Shown: one piece after another, positions 1-7,443 of the stretch
Layout of the letters: each line of letters begins with the position of its first letter
Position numbering within the stretch: position 1 is the stretch's first letter
Source: DAOQAU01 sp035354275
Lineage (GTDB): Bacteria; Cyanobacteriota; Vampirovibrionia; Gastranaerophilales; Gastranaerophilaceae
Reading direction: 5' to 3'
NCBI GenBank assembly: GCA_035354275.1
Contig: DAOQAU010000035.1
Location: forward strand, 1-16,849
Length of the DNA: 16,849 nt
Made by a program: the position numbers and the translations under genes
Notes under the pieces: model-generated
Told to the model about the DNA's origin: nothing
The model's input: the letters and a program-made list of their open reading frames with translations, nothing else
Database searches by the model: none

Positions 1-2
1 AA

Positions 3-284
3 GCCGTTAATTTTGTTAAAGAAAAGCTGGCAGATATATCAGATAAATTAAATGCAATGTTTGGCGAGCTAAAAAATTCTGCAGAAAAGAAAGTTTCTGA
101 TTTTCTAAAAGACTTTAAAAAACGTATAAAATCTTTGTTTGATTTGCCGGATTTATCAAGGGCAGATGATGAAGACAGAAAATTAGAAGAAGACAAAAGA
201 ATATTTGAATTTAAAAATATTACAAAATTTATAAGAAAAAGATTTAAAAATAATAAGAAAGCGAACGTAAAATATGAAAACTAA
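3..284 (+). CDS. C-terminal part of a charged helical protein of unknown function (start lies before the window)
   Basis: The frame is open from base 3, and no stop separates it from the window edge, so this is the tail (93 residues visible) of a longer protein, not a small gene starting at the ATG at 57. The visible part is very rich in Lys, Glu and Asp, with spaced hydrophobic residues typical of an amphipathic helix or coiled coil. It ends in a basic stretch. No membrane segment, signal peptide or catalytic motif is visible. Its last 11 bases overlap the start of the next gene, so the two are probably translated together. I do not recognise the family. It could be the cytoplasmic tail of a membrane or phasin-like protein, but the visible part is too short to decide. 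Confidence 0.6.
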   Translation, partial: AVNFVKEKLADISDKLNAMFGELKNSAEKKVSDFLKDFKKRIKSLFDLPDLSRADDEDRKLEEDKRIFEFKNITKFIRKRFKNNKKANVKYEN

Positions 285-1752
285 TCCTATTAACGATGTT
301 GAAAACAGAAGGCAAAAAAGAAATTTAACCGATTCCCAAAAGAAAAATGCTGATCTGACAAGAGAAGGTGTGCTGGTTAATTCTTTAATTAAGGAAAACG
401 GAATTGACGAAATATATGATACAATGGTAATTTCTGACAATGCGCGGATGCCTCAAAAAGTTTATGAAAAAGACAATTCAAAAGACAAAAGCCTTTTGCC
501 TATAAGCATTATTGCAACAAGCGTTATGGCAACTATGGCACTGTTGAGTTTTGTGGCAAAAAGAAGCGCAAAAGTCAATTTAAACATTTTGCCCGAAAAA
601 AAGCTTCCGACTTTGACCAGAAACCTTGCAATCAACGAAGAAACGCATCAGGCGATTTATCAAATGGTACAATGCCCCAACCAAAAGACAATTTTAGCGG
701 GTGTGGGAGTTTTAACCATAAGTGCAATGGCTTTTATGGGAAAAATGTTTCTTGACGGCTTTAAGGATATTTGGGTTAAAAAGCGCGAAGCCGATATCCA
801 AAAAAATCTTCAGGAAAATTTAATCGCAGTCGAAACCCAGTCATTTTCGGGAAAAATCCAGATTGTAAGGTGTATGCTTGCGGATAAAGCAAGAGAATTT
901 AGCGAATATTTGAATAATAAACCTGAAATTCCGCTTCCTTTTAAAAAAATGATGAGTTTTGATAAAGTAGGGTTTAAAGGCAGCGAAAAGAAAAACATTA
1001 AGAAGGAAAGCAATTTAAAATTCTTTGCTTTAGGTGCTTTTACATTGGGTGCTGTTGTAGGATTCGGGTTTTTATCTTTGAAAAATTTAAGAAAAGGTAA
1101 AGGTTACATAGAAGAATATGTGGGTAAAACGATTGAAAAAATCTCGGAAATTGTAAAAAAATCCGACACTTCAACAAAAGAAATCGATAAAATTAATTTA
1201 AAAAATATGTTTCAGGCAGTTGATGCAAAGGCTGAATTTGTTGAAAAGAAATTAGCAGAATTAAATTGGGACGAGGCTGAAAAAACAAAATTCATTGACG
1301 AAGTTTTGTTTAACACAACAAAATCAACGGCTACCGTTGAAAAAACAATGGGCGGCGATGGAACGCCAAAACCAGCTTTTTATTCGCATGTTAATGATTA
1401 TCGTGCTTTTTTCTACAACTGGCTTTTGGAAACTTCGAATCCGCTTTTTAAAAATCTTTTCTTTGCTATAACAGGGGTTTCTGCTGTTTCATATGGCGGT
1501 AAAGTTTTGGGAGAGGCGGTTAAAGATGTTCAGGTGAAAAAGATTAACGCACAGACTGAACTTGAACTTCAACAAAGGCTTGTCTCAACTGAGTTAAGAA
1601 ATTTTAAAGCTAAAAAAGAAGCGGCAATTAATCCGCTTTGTGAGGAGTTTTATACTCAGGTTAAAAATGCAAAACCTAAAGAAGAACTTAAGACAATGGC
1701 GGAAAACATACTGTCCGAAGTGAAAAACGGACCGCCGTTTGTGTATTCCTAA
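274..1752 (+). CDS. Unrecognised membrane protein with four hydrophobic segments and an internal duplication
   Basis: A 492-residue protein of unknown function. Residues 1-72 are polar. Hydrophobic segments lie at about 74-95, 139-160, 249-269 and 388-411, separated by charged helical regions. Two stretches, about 148-194 and 401-447, align without gaps at roughly one third identity. Each begins at the end of a membrane segment and continues through a GK...KD.xVKK motif into an amphipathic helix. The protein therefore looks like a duplicated module of two membrane segments plus a helix. The ATG at 274 overlaps the preceding gene by 11 bases and has only a weak purine-rich stretch upstream, which suggests translational coupling. 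There is no signal-peptidase site or enzyme motif. A scaffold or envelope role is possible, but that is inference from topology only. Confidence 0.7.
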   Translation: MKTNPINDVENRRQKRNLTDSQKKNADLTREGVLVNSLIKENGIDEIYDTMVISDNARMPQKVYEKDNSKDKSLLPISIIATSVMATMALLSFVAKRSAKVNLNILPEKKLPTLTRNLAINEETHQAIYQMVQCPNQKTILAGVGVLTISAMAFMGKMFLDGFKDIWVKKREADIQKNLQENLIAVETQSFSGKIQIVRCMLADKAREFSEYLNNKPEIPLPFKKMMSFDKVGFKGSEKKNIKKESNLKFFALGAFTLGAVVGFGFLSLKNLRKGKGYIEEYVGKTIEKISEIVKKSDTSTKEIDKINLKNMFQAVDAKAEFVEKKLAELNWDEAEKTKFIDEVLFNTTKSTATVEKTMGGDGTPKPAFYSHVNDYRAFFYNWLLETSNPLFKNLFFAITGVSAVSYGGKVLGEAVKDVQVKKINAQTELELQQRLVSTELRNFKAKKEAAINPLCEEFYTQVKNAKPKEELKTMAENILSEVKNGPPFVYS

Positions 1753-1775
1753 GTATTACAAAAATAATTATTCTT

Positions 1776-1824
1776 CCTCGCCCCTTGGGGGAGAGGAAAG
1801 GAGCGAAGCGACGAGGTGAGGGGT
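1776..1824. repeat. Palindromic repeat element A (long type)
   Basis: A GC-rich element in an AT-rich region. It begins with a hairpin-forming 21-mer (CCTCGCCCCTTGGGGGAGAG plus G, 1776-1796), continues through a variable part containing a small GCGAAGC hairpin, and ends in GGTGAGGGGT. The 21-mer recurs exactly, in reverse complement, at 1943-1963. The motif resembles palindromic repeats that I know from many unrelated bacterial genomes. Confidence 0.85.
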
Positions 1825-1865
1825 AGAATAAAATGAGCGACGTGGCAATCTAAAATAAAAACAAT

Positions 1866-1914
1866 CATCCCTTCTCCCCTTGAGGGAGAAGGTGCCCAAA
1901 GGGCGGATGAGGGG
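1866..1914. repeat. Palindromic repeat element B (two hairpins)
   Basis: CCTTCTCCC and GGGAGAAGG (1870-1878 and 1884-1892) form a perfect 9-bp hairpin with a 5-nt loop. A second hairpin follows: GCCC-AAA-GGGC at 1894-1904. Outer CATCC and GGATG (1866-1870 and 1905-1909) can enclose both. It ends in GATGAGGGGT, so it belongs to the same family as A but to a different subtype. The layout matches a widespread bacterial repeat ending in GGATGAGGGG. Confidence 0.85.
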
Positions 1915-1927
1915 TAAAATAATAAAA

Positions 1928-1965
1928 ACCCCTCACCCTAGCCCTCTCCCCCAAGGGGCGAGGGG
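1928..1965. repeat. Palindromic repeat element C (short type, inverted relative to A)
   Basis: ACCCCTCACC, a short CTAGC linker, then the exact reverse complement of element A's 21-mer at 1943-1963. The variable hairpin of A, E and F is missing here. The ribosome binding site AAAGGA of the next gene (1966-1971) starts directly at its right end. Confidence 0.85.
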
Positions 1966-1980
1966 AAAGGACAAAAAACT

Positions 1981-2595
1981 ATGGTACAACTAATTAAAAC
2001 AAATTTAATAAACAGGGCGCAGACGAATATAGAATATTCGTCTGCGCCTACTTATGTAAATATACAAATGCCCACCGCACAAAGGAATTATGCTATTTTT
2101 GACCAAAACAAAGTTAATTCTTTTGTTTCGCAGCGCGAAAATGCCTTGCCTTACTTAAAGCAGGTTTTGCAGACTTCACAGGATGAAAAACAGATTGTTG
2201 AAGCACTTTACATTGTTGATAGGATGATTGATGCCGGAGTTAAGGGAATTCCTGCAATGTATCCTGTTTTTTCGCGATTTAATAATACAAAATCACCGCA
2301 TATTCAAACTTTTTTAGCCGGAATTTACCGTAAAACACAAGTTCCTGATGCCTTCGGTCCGCTGGTAAAAATGCTTATACAAAATTCAATTAAGAACCCC
2401 TCACCCCCAACCCCTCTCCCGCAAGGGGCGAGGGTAGTACCTACAAGTCTCTTGCCAATTATCGCTCAATCATACAGCTCACAGCTCACAGCTCACGGCT
2501 CATTTTTTGACCCTAATGAAGAGATTGGTGGGGCAATTCTGTCCTACATAAGCACTTATTCAAAAGGCGCACCAAAAATTGATTATCAGGCTTGA
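1981..2595 (+). CDS. Unrecognised helical (HEAT-like) protein carrying an in-frame repeat insertion
   Basis: A 204-residue soluble protein. Residues of about 50-137 alternate short amphipathic helices, as in HEAT/ARM-type folds, but I recognise no specific family. The ATG at 1981 is supported by AAAGGA ten bases upstream. Two insert-like stretches interrupt the frame without breaking it. Bases 2395-2434 are a dispersed palindromic repeat read as the Pro-rich peptide NPSPPTPLPQGAR (residues 139-151). Bases 2475-2502 are four 7-bp tandem units. Helical sequence resumes after about residue 175. Codons 12-23 contain a perfect 15-bp inverted repeat. The gene is convergent with the MFS gene and ends before repeat pair E/F. 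The C-terminal third may be partly repeat-derived and non-functional. Confidence 0.65.
   Translation: MVQLIKTNLINRAQTNIEYSSAPTYVNIQMPTAQRNYAIFDQNKVNSFVSQRENALPYLKQVLQTSQDEKQIVEALYIVDRMIDAGVKGIPAMYPVFSRFNNTKSPHIQTFLAGIYRKTQVPDAFGPLVKMLIQNSIKNPSPPTPLPQGARVVPTSLLPIIAQSYSSQLTAHGSFFDPNEEIGGAILSYISTYSKGAPKIDYQA
2016..2048. repeat. Perfect 15-bp inverted repeat inside the start of a coding region
   Basis: GGCGCAGACGAATAT (2016-2030), a 3-nt loop AGA, then the exact reverse complement (2034-2048). It lies 35 bases after the start codon of the 1981 gene and is translated in frame. It is not followed by a T-tract, so it is not a normal terminator. The sequence is unrelated to the CCCCTC-type repeats nearby. 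Confidence 0.9.
2395..2434. repeat. Palindromic repeat element D (short type) inside a coding region
   Basis: ACCCCTCACCC, a CCAAC linker, then CCCTCTCCCGCAAGGGGCGA ending in GGG. The right half forms the same hairpin as in elements E and F (CCCTC-T-CCC, loop, GGG-GC-GAGGG). It lies in frame within the 1981 gene and adds Pro, Ser, Thr, Gln and Arg codons without a stop. Confidence 0.9.
2475..2502. repeat. Tandem 7-bp microrepeat, four units, inside a coding region
   Basis: Three exact CAGCTCA units (2475-2481, 2482-2488, 2489-2495) followed by one variant, CGGCTCA (2496-2502). The period is 7, so the encoded peptide is not repetitive. It resembles the short tandemly repeated heptamers described in cyanobacterial genomes. 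Confidence 0.9.
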
Positions 2596-2608
2596 TTATT
2601 TATTATAT

Positions 2609-2680
2609 CCCCTCGCCCCTTGCGGGAGAGGGAAATTTTTCAATGTGAGGTATCGAGCATTAGAAAAATGGGTGAGGGGT
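2609..2680. repeat. Palindromic repeat element E (72 bp, long type)
   Basis: The conserved left end is CCCCTCGCCCCTTGCGGGAG followed by AGGG. A 37-nt variable part follows, then the conserved right end GGGTGAGGGGT. The variable part folds: ATTTTTC pairs with GAAAAAT, and AATG with CATT. The left end folds on itself or can pair with the right end (CCCCTC with GAGGGG), so two alternative structures are possible. Confidence 0.9.
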
Positions 2681-2703
2681 AAAAAGCGCGCATTAATTGC
2701 AAC

Positions 2704-2775
2704 ACCCCTCACCCGAATTTCTAACACTCACCAGTTCGTGCTGAAATTCTGCCCTCTCCCGCAAGGGGCGAGGGG
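2704..2775. repeat. Palindromic repeat element F (72 bp, inverted copy of E)
   Basis: On the minus strand it has exactly the same length and ends as E, with a diverged 37-nt middle that still folds: GAATTTC pairs with GAAATTC, and GCAC with GTGT. E and F face each other across a 23-bp spacer between two convergent genes. Confidence 0.9.
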
Positions 2776-2793
2776 AAGTTTTTTTTATTTTTT
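2752..2793 (+). terminator. Probable intrinsic terminator formed by the end of repeat F
   Basis: The right half of element F forms a GC-rich hairpin (CCCTC-T-CCC with GGG-GC-GAGGG, about 2752-2774). It is followed by a long T-rich tract at 2779-2793. It would stop plus-strand transcripts from the 1981 gene just before the convergent MFS gene. Confidence 0.6.
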
Positions 2794-4144
2794 AAGCATT
2801 TTCTCCGAATTTATTTTTGTAGGTTATCAGTTTAAATATGCTGAAAAATAAAGCAGGTGTGGCAAGTATGAACATCATTCTGGCAACGCCGAGCATTTGA
2901 GCACCCCATGCGGCAATCAAAACGGGAAGTGCCGATGCTGTGCTTAAAAGTGTAAACAAAATCCCAAAAACCTTTCCTCTGACTTTGGGGTCAATTTCCG
3001 TGTGCAAAATTGTTTGGGTTGGAATTGCTACAAAAGCTGTTGAAACGCCGATTAAAGCACCTACTATATAACTGTATAACATAGGATAAGTAAAATCAAA
3101 TTGCTCCAGATAAAAAATCAAAACAGATTTTGTTTCAAAGTGAAAAACGCTTGTTTGCGGAATTAAAGGAAGTACGCCAAAAAGCGCAAGTGCGATTCCG
3201 CAGGTTAAAATTCCTATGTATCCCAAAAGATGTTTTTCTACTTTTCTGAAATAATGCCCGACCAAAAAAGCCCCAAAGACCATTCCTATTCCGCAATAAA
3301 CAACTATATAAGCAAATTTTTGTGCGCCTAAGGTCGGATTTTGCGGGTAAAGGTAATTTTGGCTTAAGCTAATTGATAAAATCGAAAGCATTACAATTAC
3401 CGAAAATAATGAGGCAAGTTTAAGCATCGCAGAGCGAACTATGGGGTTATCTTTTATATATACCAAGCCTTCAATCAAATCTTCAAGGAACGTAAATTTA
3501 TTTTCTTTATCTTTTTTAACGGTTTTGTAGTTGACAAAACACAGGCAAAGTGCAGATAAAAAGAAAAATAAACTTATACCGTAGTGAACAAAGTTTATTC
3601 CGCAGATGTTAATCATCGGATCTCCAAGTGCAAATCCGAAAATTAAAGATGCCATCATTGTAGTTGAAAACAGAGAATTTGCGGTCAAAAGCTGATATTT
3701 GTTTGCAACAGATGGAATTATGGCGGCTTCAGCCGGTACAAAAAATTGGGTTACAGAGGACATTAAAAATGCAAGCGCATAAAGGCTTAAAAGTGTTTTG
3801 TCGAAAAGCGGTAAAAGAAGGATTATTATTCCTCTTAAAATATTTGTAATAATCATTACAGCCTTTTTGTTCCATACGTCAATAAAAACTCCGGCAACGG
3901 CAGTCAAAAGAATTGCAGGAATCGTAAAAGCTATGTAAAGCCAGCTTTGCAGACTGGCGGATTTTCCTGTCGGGTCAAAATTTATTGCAATTATTGTTAC
4001 AAAAACAACAAAGATTATTCTGTCGGCAAATTGAGAAAAAATTTGTGCAAGCCAGAGCATGCAAAAGCTTTGGTTAGAAAATAATGCTCCGTAACCTCTT
4101 GCCTTTTCAAATATTGATTCTTGTTTTGCTTCGTCAAATCCCAT
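2792..4144 (-). CDS. Major facilitator superfamily (MFS) transporter, exporter type
   Basis: A 450-residue membrane protein with 12 predicted membrane segments in two groups of six, split by a charged loop near residue 210, as in the MFS fold. After the second segment, VFIDVWNKKAVM fits the MFS loop 2-3 motif. The segment FFVPAEAAIIPSV...LLTANSLF is typical of the MFS_3/EntS-like drug or siderophore efflux group. The substrate cannot be read from the sequence. The ATG follows the secF stop with no gap (TAAATG) and has no clear ribosome binding site of its own, so translation is probably coupled to secF. It is the last gene of the dapA-secD-secF series and converges with the plus-strand 1981 gene. 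Confidence 0.85.
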   Translation of the reverse strand: MGFDEAKQESIFEKARGYGALFSNQSFCMLWLAQIFSQFADRIIFVVFVTIIAINFDPTGKSASLQSWLYIAFTIPAILLTAVAGVFIDVWNKKAVMIITNILRGIIILLLPLFDKTLLSLYALAFLMSSVTQFFVPAEAAIIPSVANKYQLLTANSLFSTTMMASLIFGFALGDPMINICGINFVHYGISLFFFLSALCLCFVNYKTVKKDKENKFTFLEDLIEGLVYIKDNPIVRSAMLKLASLFSVIVMLSILSISLSQNYLYPQNPTLGAQKFAYIVVYCGIGMVFGAFLVGHYFRKVEKHLLGYIGILTCGIALALFGVLPLIPQTSVFHFETKSVLIFYLEQFDFTYPMLYSYIVGALIGVSTAFVAIPTQTILHTEIDPKVRGKVFGILFTLLSTASALPVLIAAWGAQMLGVARMMFILATPALFFSIFKLITYKNKFGENA

Positions 4145-5107
4145 TTACTTTTTACTTTTTCTTTCGCGCCAAAAGTCAATTACAATACTTGCAAAGAAAA
4201 TACTTGAGTAAGTTCCTATCGCAATACCCAAAATCATCGCCAGTACAAAATCTTTTGTGGTCACTCCGCCAAAGAAATAAAGAGCCAAAAGAGTTATAAG
4301 AGTTGTCAGAGAAGTGTTTATACTTCTTACCAATGTCTGATCGACACTGAAATTAACTATTTCGCCAAAAGACATTTTCTTTGCGTAATATCTGAGGTTT
4401 TCTCTTATTCTGTCAAAAACAACGATTGTGTCGTGAACCGAAAAACCTATTACTGTTAAGATTGCCGTTATAAAAAGCCCGTCAATTTGAACATTAAACA
4501 ATAATCCTAAAATTGAAAAACAACCCATTACAAAAAGTGCATCGTGCAAAAGTGAAAGAACCGCAGCTATTGCAAAGTCAAGTTGAAAGCGGATTGTAAG
4601 ATAAATTACAATTCCAAGGCAAGCTAAAACCAAAGCAAAAAGGGAATTTTTAAATAATTCTTTACCCAAGGTCGGGCCTATAGAGCTTACTTGAATAAGC
4701 TTTGAAGCTGTATATTCTGATTTTACAACATCCGAAACTTTATTTAATTGTGCCGTGTTTTTCTCGTCGATAAATTTTGTTCTTATTGAAATTATTGACT
4801 TGATTTCACTTTTTTTATCTGCTGAATTTACATTTATATTCTGCAGGTAAGGGTTTTCAATTCCTGCTTTTTCAAGCTTAGAGCCGAGCTCTGTTATTTC
4901 ATGAGGAGTCACTTTTTTATCCACCGAATATTGCAGGATTGTTCCGCCCGTATAGTCAATGCCGACTTTAAGCGGCGCATGGTTAGGATAGGTTATGCTT
5001 GAGTAAATCATCGCAAACACTCCCGGTAAAACCAAAAACGCCGATAAAACTATCCACCATATTCTATATTTTACTAAATCAAATCTATACTTTCTTTCTT
5101 CTGACAT
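4145..5107 (-). CDS. secF: Protein translocase subunit SecF
   Basis: SecF, an inner-membrane partner of SecD. The SecDF complex uses the proton gradient to help pull secreted proteins out of the SecYEG channel. The sequence shows an N-terminal membrane segment (about 14-35), a short periplasmic domain beginning with GIDYTGGT, then the family signature SSIGPTLGKELFKNSLFAL and five further membrane segments. GFSVHDTIVVFDRIREN is the conserved SecF motif in the middle of the membrane block. The length of 320 residues is normal. The ATG at 5107 has a strong AAAGGAG site. It follows secD after a 74-bp gap that contains an 8-bp tandem repeat, and ends directly against the MFS start. Confidence 0.96.
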   Translation of the reverse strand: MSEERKYRFDLVKYRIWWIVLSAFLVLPGVFAMIYSSITYPNHAPLKVGIDYTGGTILQYSVDKKVTPHEITELGSKLEKAGIENPYLQNINVNSADKKSEIKSIISIRTKFIDEKNTAQLNKVSDVVKSEYTASKLIQVSSIGPTLGKELFKNSLFALVLACLGIVIYLTIRFQLDFAIAAVLSLLHDALFVMGCFSILGLLFNVQIDGLFITAILTVIGFSVHDTIVVFDRIRENLRYYAKKMSFGEIVNFSVDQTLVRSINTSLTTLITLLALYFFGGVTTKDFVLAMILGIAIGTYSSIFFASIVIDFWRERKSKK

Positions 5108-5122
5108 TATATTCTCCTTTGA

Positions 5123-5154
5123 GTGACTAAGTGACTAAGTGATTAGGTGACTAA
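5123..5154. repeat. Tandem 8-bp microrepeat, four units, between secD and secF
   Basis: GTGACTAA, GTGACTAA, GTGATTAG, GTGACTAA without gaps. It lies directly upstream of the secF ribosome binding site, within the presumed secD-secF transcript. A GAATAGT/ACTATTC inverted pair (5155-5161 and 5181-5187) borders it on the secD side. Confidence 0.9.
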
Positions 5155-5181
5155 GAATAGTCAGTAACCTAAACTTGTCAA

Positions 5182-6492
5182 CTATTCTAATACTCCAAAC
5201 TTCGCTTTTTCGCGCTTGGTTTCTTTAACTTCAAATGCTTTTCCTATCTCATCTTTCCTCAGCCCGAAAAGCTGCGGATATTTAAGTTCGCCTGTTCCGA
5301 AAATCAGGTGCATAAAGTTTTTGGTAATTGTTATTGCGCTGAACATTGAAACTATTACCCCTAAAGCAAGAGTAAGCGCAAATCCTTTTACTACGCTTGT
5401 TCCGAGCATATAAAGAATTAGACAGGTGATAATTGTTGACATGTTTGAGTCAAAAATACTTGTAAAGGCTCTGTCAAAACCGGCATTTATTGCTGTAAAT
5501 AGAGTTCGCCCTGCTCTTAATTCTTCTTTTGTCCGCTCAAAAATCAGGATGTTTGCGTCAACTGCCATCCCTATACTTAGGATAAAACCGGCTATGCCAG
5601 CAAGAGTAAGCGTTACGGGAATTGTTTTAAACAGTGCAAATAAAATCAAACTGTAGCAAATTAGTGCTGTATCTGCGATTAAGCCGGGTAATCTGTAAAA
5701 TATAAGCATAAAAAGCATTACCAAGCCCAGCCCGACCATACCTGCAACTTTTGATTTTTCAATACTGTCAGCACCCAAAGTCGGTCCGACGGTATTTTCT
5801 TCAATAATTTTTGCGGGAACAGGCAAGGCACCAGCGTTTAGTAAATCAACCATTTTTTTGGCTTCTTCATATTGAAACCCTGTATCGCCGCCTGAAATTT
5901 GTGCATTACCGCCTAAAATAGGCTCTCTTATGACAGGTGCCGATTGCATTTCTCCGTTAAAGAAAATCGCCATTTGCTGTCCGACCATTTTAGAGGTTAA
6001 ATCTCCGAATTTTTTGCTGCCTTTATCGTTAAACTGCAGGTCAACAACCCACTGTCCGTTTGTTGAATTTGTGCTCAAAATTGCTCTGCTTAAATCTTTT
6101 CCGCTTAAGCCCGTCGAAAGCCAGGTTTGTTCTCCGTTTACGACAGGTCCGGGTTTTCTAAAATCAAGTTCGGCTGTTTCTCCCAAAAATTCTTTTGCCT
6201 TTGTAAGGTCTGAAATGTTTGGAATTTCTATTAAAAGTCTTTTTTCTCCTGTCTGCTGAACGACTGTTTCTGCAACTCCGAGTTTGTTGATACGGTTTTC
6301 GATTGCATATTTTAAGCTGTCCATCATTTCGGGTGTTATTTTTGCGACGGTATCTGTGGTTTGGGCTTCAAGTACAAGTCTTGAACCTCCTACCAAATCA
6401 AGCCCAAGCTTGGTGGGTTTTAAGAAAATAACTATAGTCGAAATAATCGCTATTATTACTATCGCCCAGAACATAATTACTTTGTTTTTCAT
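5182..6492 (-). CDS. secD: Protein translocase subunit SecD
   Basis: SecD, which forms the SecDF membrane complex with SecF. It has one N-terminal membrane segment (about 5-22) followed by DLVGGSRLVLEA, the conserved start of the large periplasmic domain. Five more membrane segments follow the TVGPTLGADSIEKSK motif. GMAVDANILIFERTKEE is the diagnostic motif that carries the conserved Asp of the membrane region. At 436 residues it is a compact SecD, shorter than the 615-residue E. coli protein but normal for many other phyla. The ATG at 6492 has an AAAGGA site. Only 26 bp separate it from dapA upstream, so the two are almost certainly co-transcribed. Confidence 0.96.
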   Translation of the reverse strand: MKNKVIMFWAIVIIAIISTIVIFLKPTKLGLDLVGGSRLVLEAQTTDTVAKITPEMMDSLKYAIENRINKLGVAETVVQQTGEKRLLIEIPNISDLTKAKEFLGETAELDFRKPGPVVNGEQTWLSTGLSGKDLSRAILSTNSTNGQWVVDLQFNDKGSKKFGDLTSKMVGQQMAIFFNGEMQSAPVIREPILGGNAQISGGDTGFQYEEAKKMVDLLNAGALPVPAKIIEENTVGPTLGADSIEKSKVAGMVGLGLVMLFMLIFYRLPGLIADTALICYSLILFALFKTIPVTLTLAGIAGFILSIGMAVDANILIFERTKEELRAGRTLFTAINAGFDRAFTSIFDSNMSTIITCLILYMLGTSVVKGFALTLALGVIVSMFSAITITKNFMHLIFGTGELKYPQLFGLRKDEIGKAFEVKETKREKAKFGVLE

Positions 6493-6518
6493 TTTTTTAT
6501 CCTTTGTAAATTCTCTTT

Positions 6519-7415
6519 CTAATTATTGTTGCTAAATTCGTCTATAACTTCAAAAAGTTCCGTTTTTTGCTCTTCGGTAAGCTCTACCAATGGAAGCCTT
6601 ACCCAATCTTCAATCAACCCTTGTCTTGCTAGAACAGCCTTAATCGGAGCAGGGTTGGGTGCCATAAATATTTTTCTCATAACGGGAAAAAGTTTTAAGT
6701 GCATATTTTTTGCAAAAACATAATTTCCTGTTTTGAAGTTGTGAATCATTGTTTTAATTTCTCTTCCCCAAAGGTGTGATGCCACAGAAATTACGCCCTC
6801 AACACCTAATGCAAGCATCGGCAGGGTTAAGCTGTCATCGCCCGAGTAAATTACAAAATCTTCGGGGCAGAGCATTTTTAATTCTGATATCATATCCATA
6901 TCGGGACAGCTTTGTTTTAATCCTACAATGTTGGGATATTTATTTGCAAGTTCGCTTACCGTTTGGGCAGAAATTGTTATTCCTGTTCTTGATGGAATAT
7001 TGTATAAAATAATCGGTATTTTAACGCTTTGGGCGATTTGACTGTAGTGTTCAAAAATTCCTCTTTGGCAGGGTTTGTTGTAATAAGGCGCAACGGATAA
7101 AATTAAATCTGCGCCTTCTTTTTCCGCGGTTTTTGCAGCTTCAACGGCGGTTTTTGTGCAGTTTGAACCTGCACCCATCATAACTTTTGCCCTGTGTCCT
7201 ACCGCACGCTTTACTGTTGAAAGCAATTCAAGTTCTTCTTCATGAGTTAAAGTCGGACATTCGCCTGTTGTTCCGGCAACAAGAATTGTATCAGACCCGT
7301 TTTCCACAAGAAATTTTGCCAATTCTTGGGCTTTATCATAATCAATTTCTCTGTTTTTGTTAAAAGGCGTTACCATTGCGGTAATCACTTCTCCTGCATC
7401 AAAACGTTTTGGCAT
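6519..7415 (-). CDS. dapA: 4-hydroxy-tetrahydrodipicolinate synthase
   Basis: DapA condenses pyruvate with aspartate semialdehyde in the cytoplasm, the first committed step towards diaminopimelate and lysine. The 298-residue protein is full length. The TTGE motif (residues 49-52), the Tyr of YNIPSRTG (Tyr138), Arg143 of the same motif and the Schiff-base Lys167 in VGLKQS match the known catalytic residues. APYYNKP lies at 109-115. The ATG at 7415 has a textbook AGGAGG site and a TATAAT promoter box close upstream. It leads the dapA-secD-secF-MFS series. Its position before secDF reflects shared transcription more than an obvious shared function. Confidence 0.97.
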   Translation of the reverse strand: MPKRFDAGEVITAMVTPFNKNREIDYDKAQELAKFLVENGSDTILVAGTTGECPTLTHEEELELLSTVKRAVGHRAKVMMGAGSNCTKTAVEAAKTAEKEGADLILSVAPYYNKPCQRGIFEHYSQIAQSVKIPIILYNIPSRTGITISAQTVSELANKYPNIVGLKQSCPDMDMISELKMLCPEDFVIYSGDDSLTLPMLALGVEGVISVASHLWGREIKTMIHNFKTGNYVFAKNMHLKLFPVMRKIFMAPNPAPIKAVLARQGLIEDWVRLPLVELTEEQKTELFEVIDEFSNNN

Positions 7416-7443
7416 GAAATATCCTCCTACTCTCTACTGTCTG

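Noticed and set aside
57..284. A complete 75-residue gene starting at the ATG at 57
   Set aside because: The frame is open to the window edge with the same charged composition and there is no ribosome binding site, so it is the end of a longer gene.
1776..2775. Clustered repeats as a possible CRISPR array
   Set aside because: Copies are inverted, of unequal length and irregularly spaced, with no unique spacers of constant size and no cas genes in the window.
2579..2851. A 90-codon plus-strand open frame after the 1981 gene
   Set aside because: It is made almost wholly of repeat elements E and F and runs into the opposing MFS gene. It has no ribosome binding site, and its peptide (PLAPCGRGK, PLPQGARG) is translated repeat.
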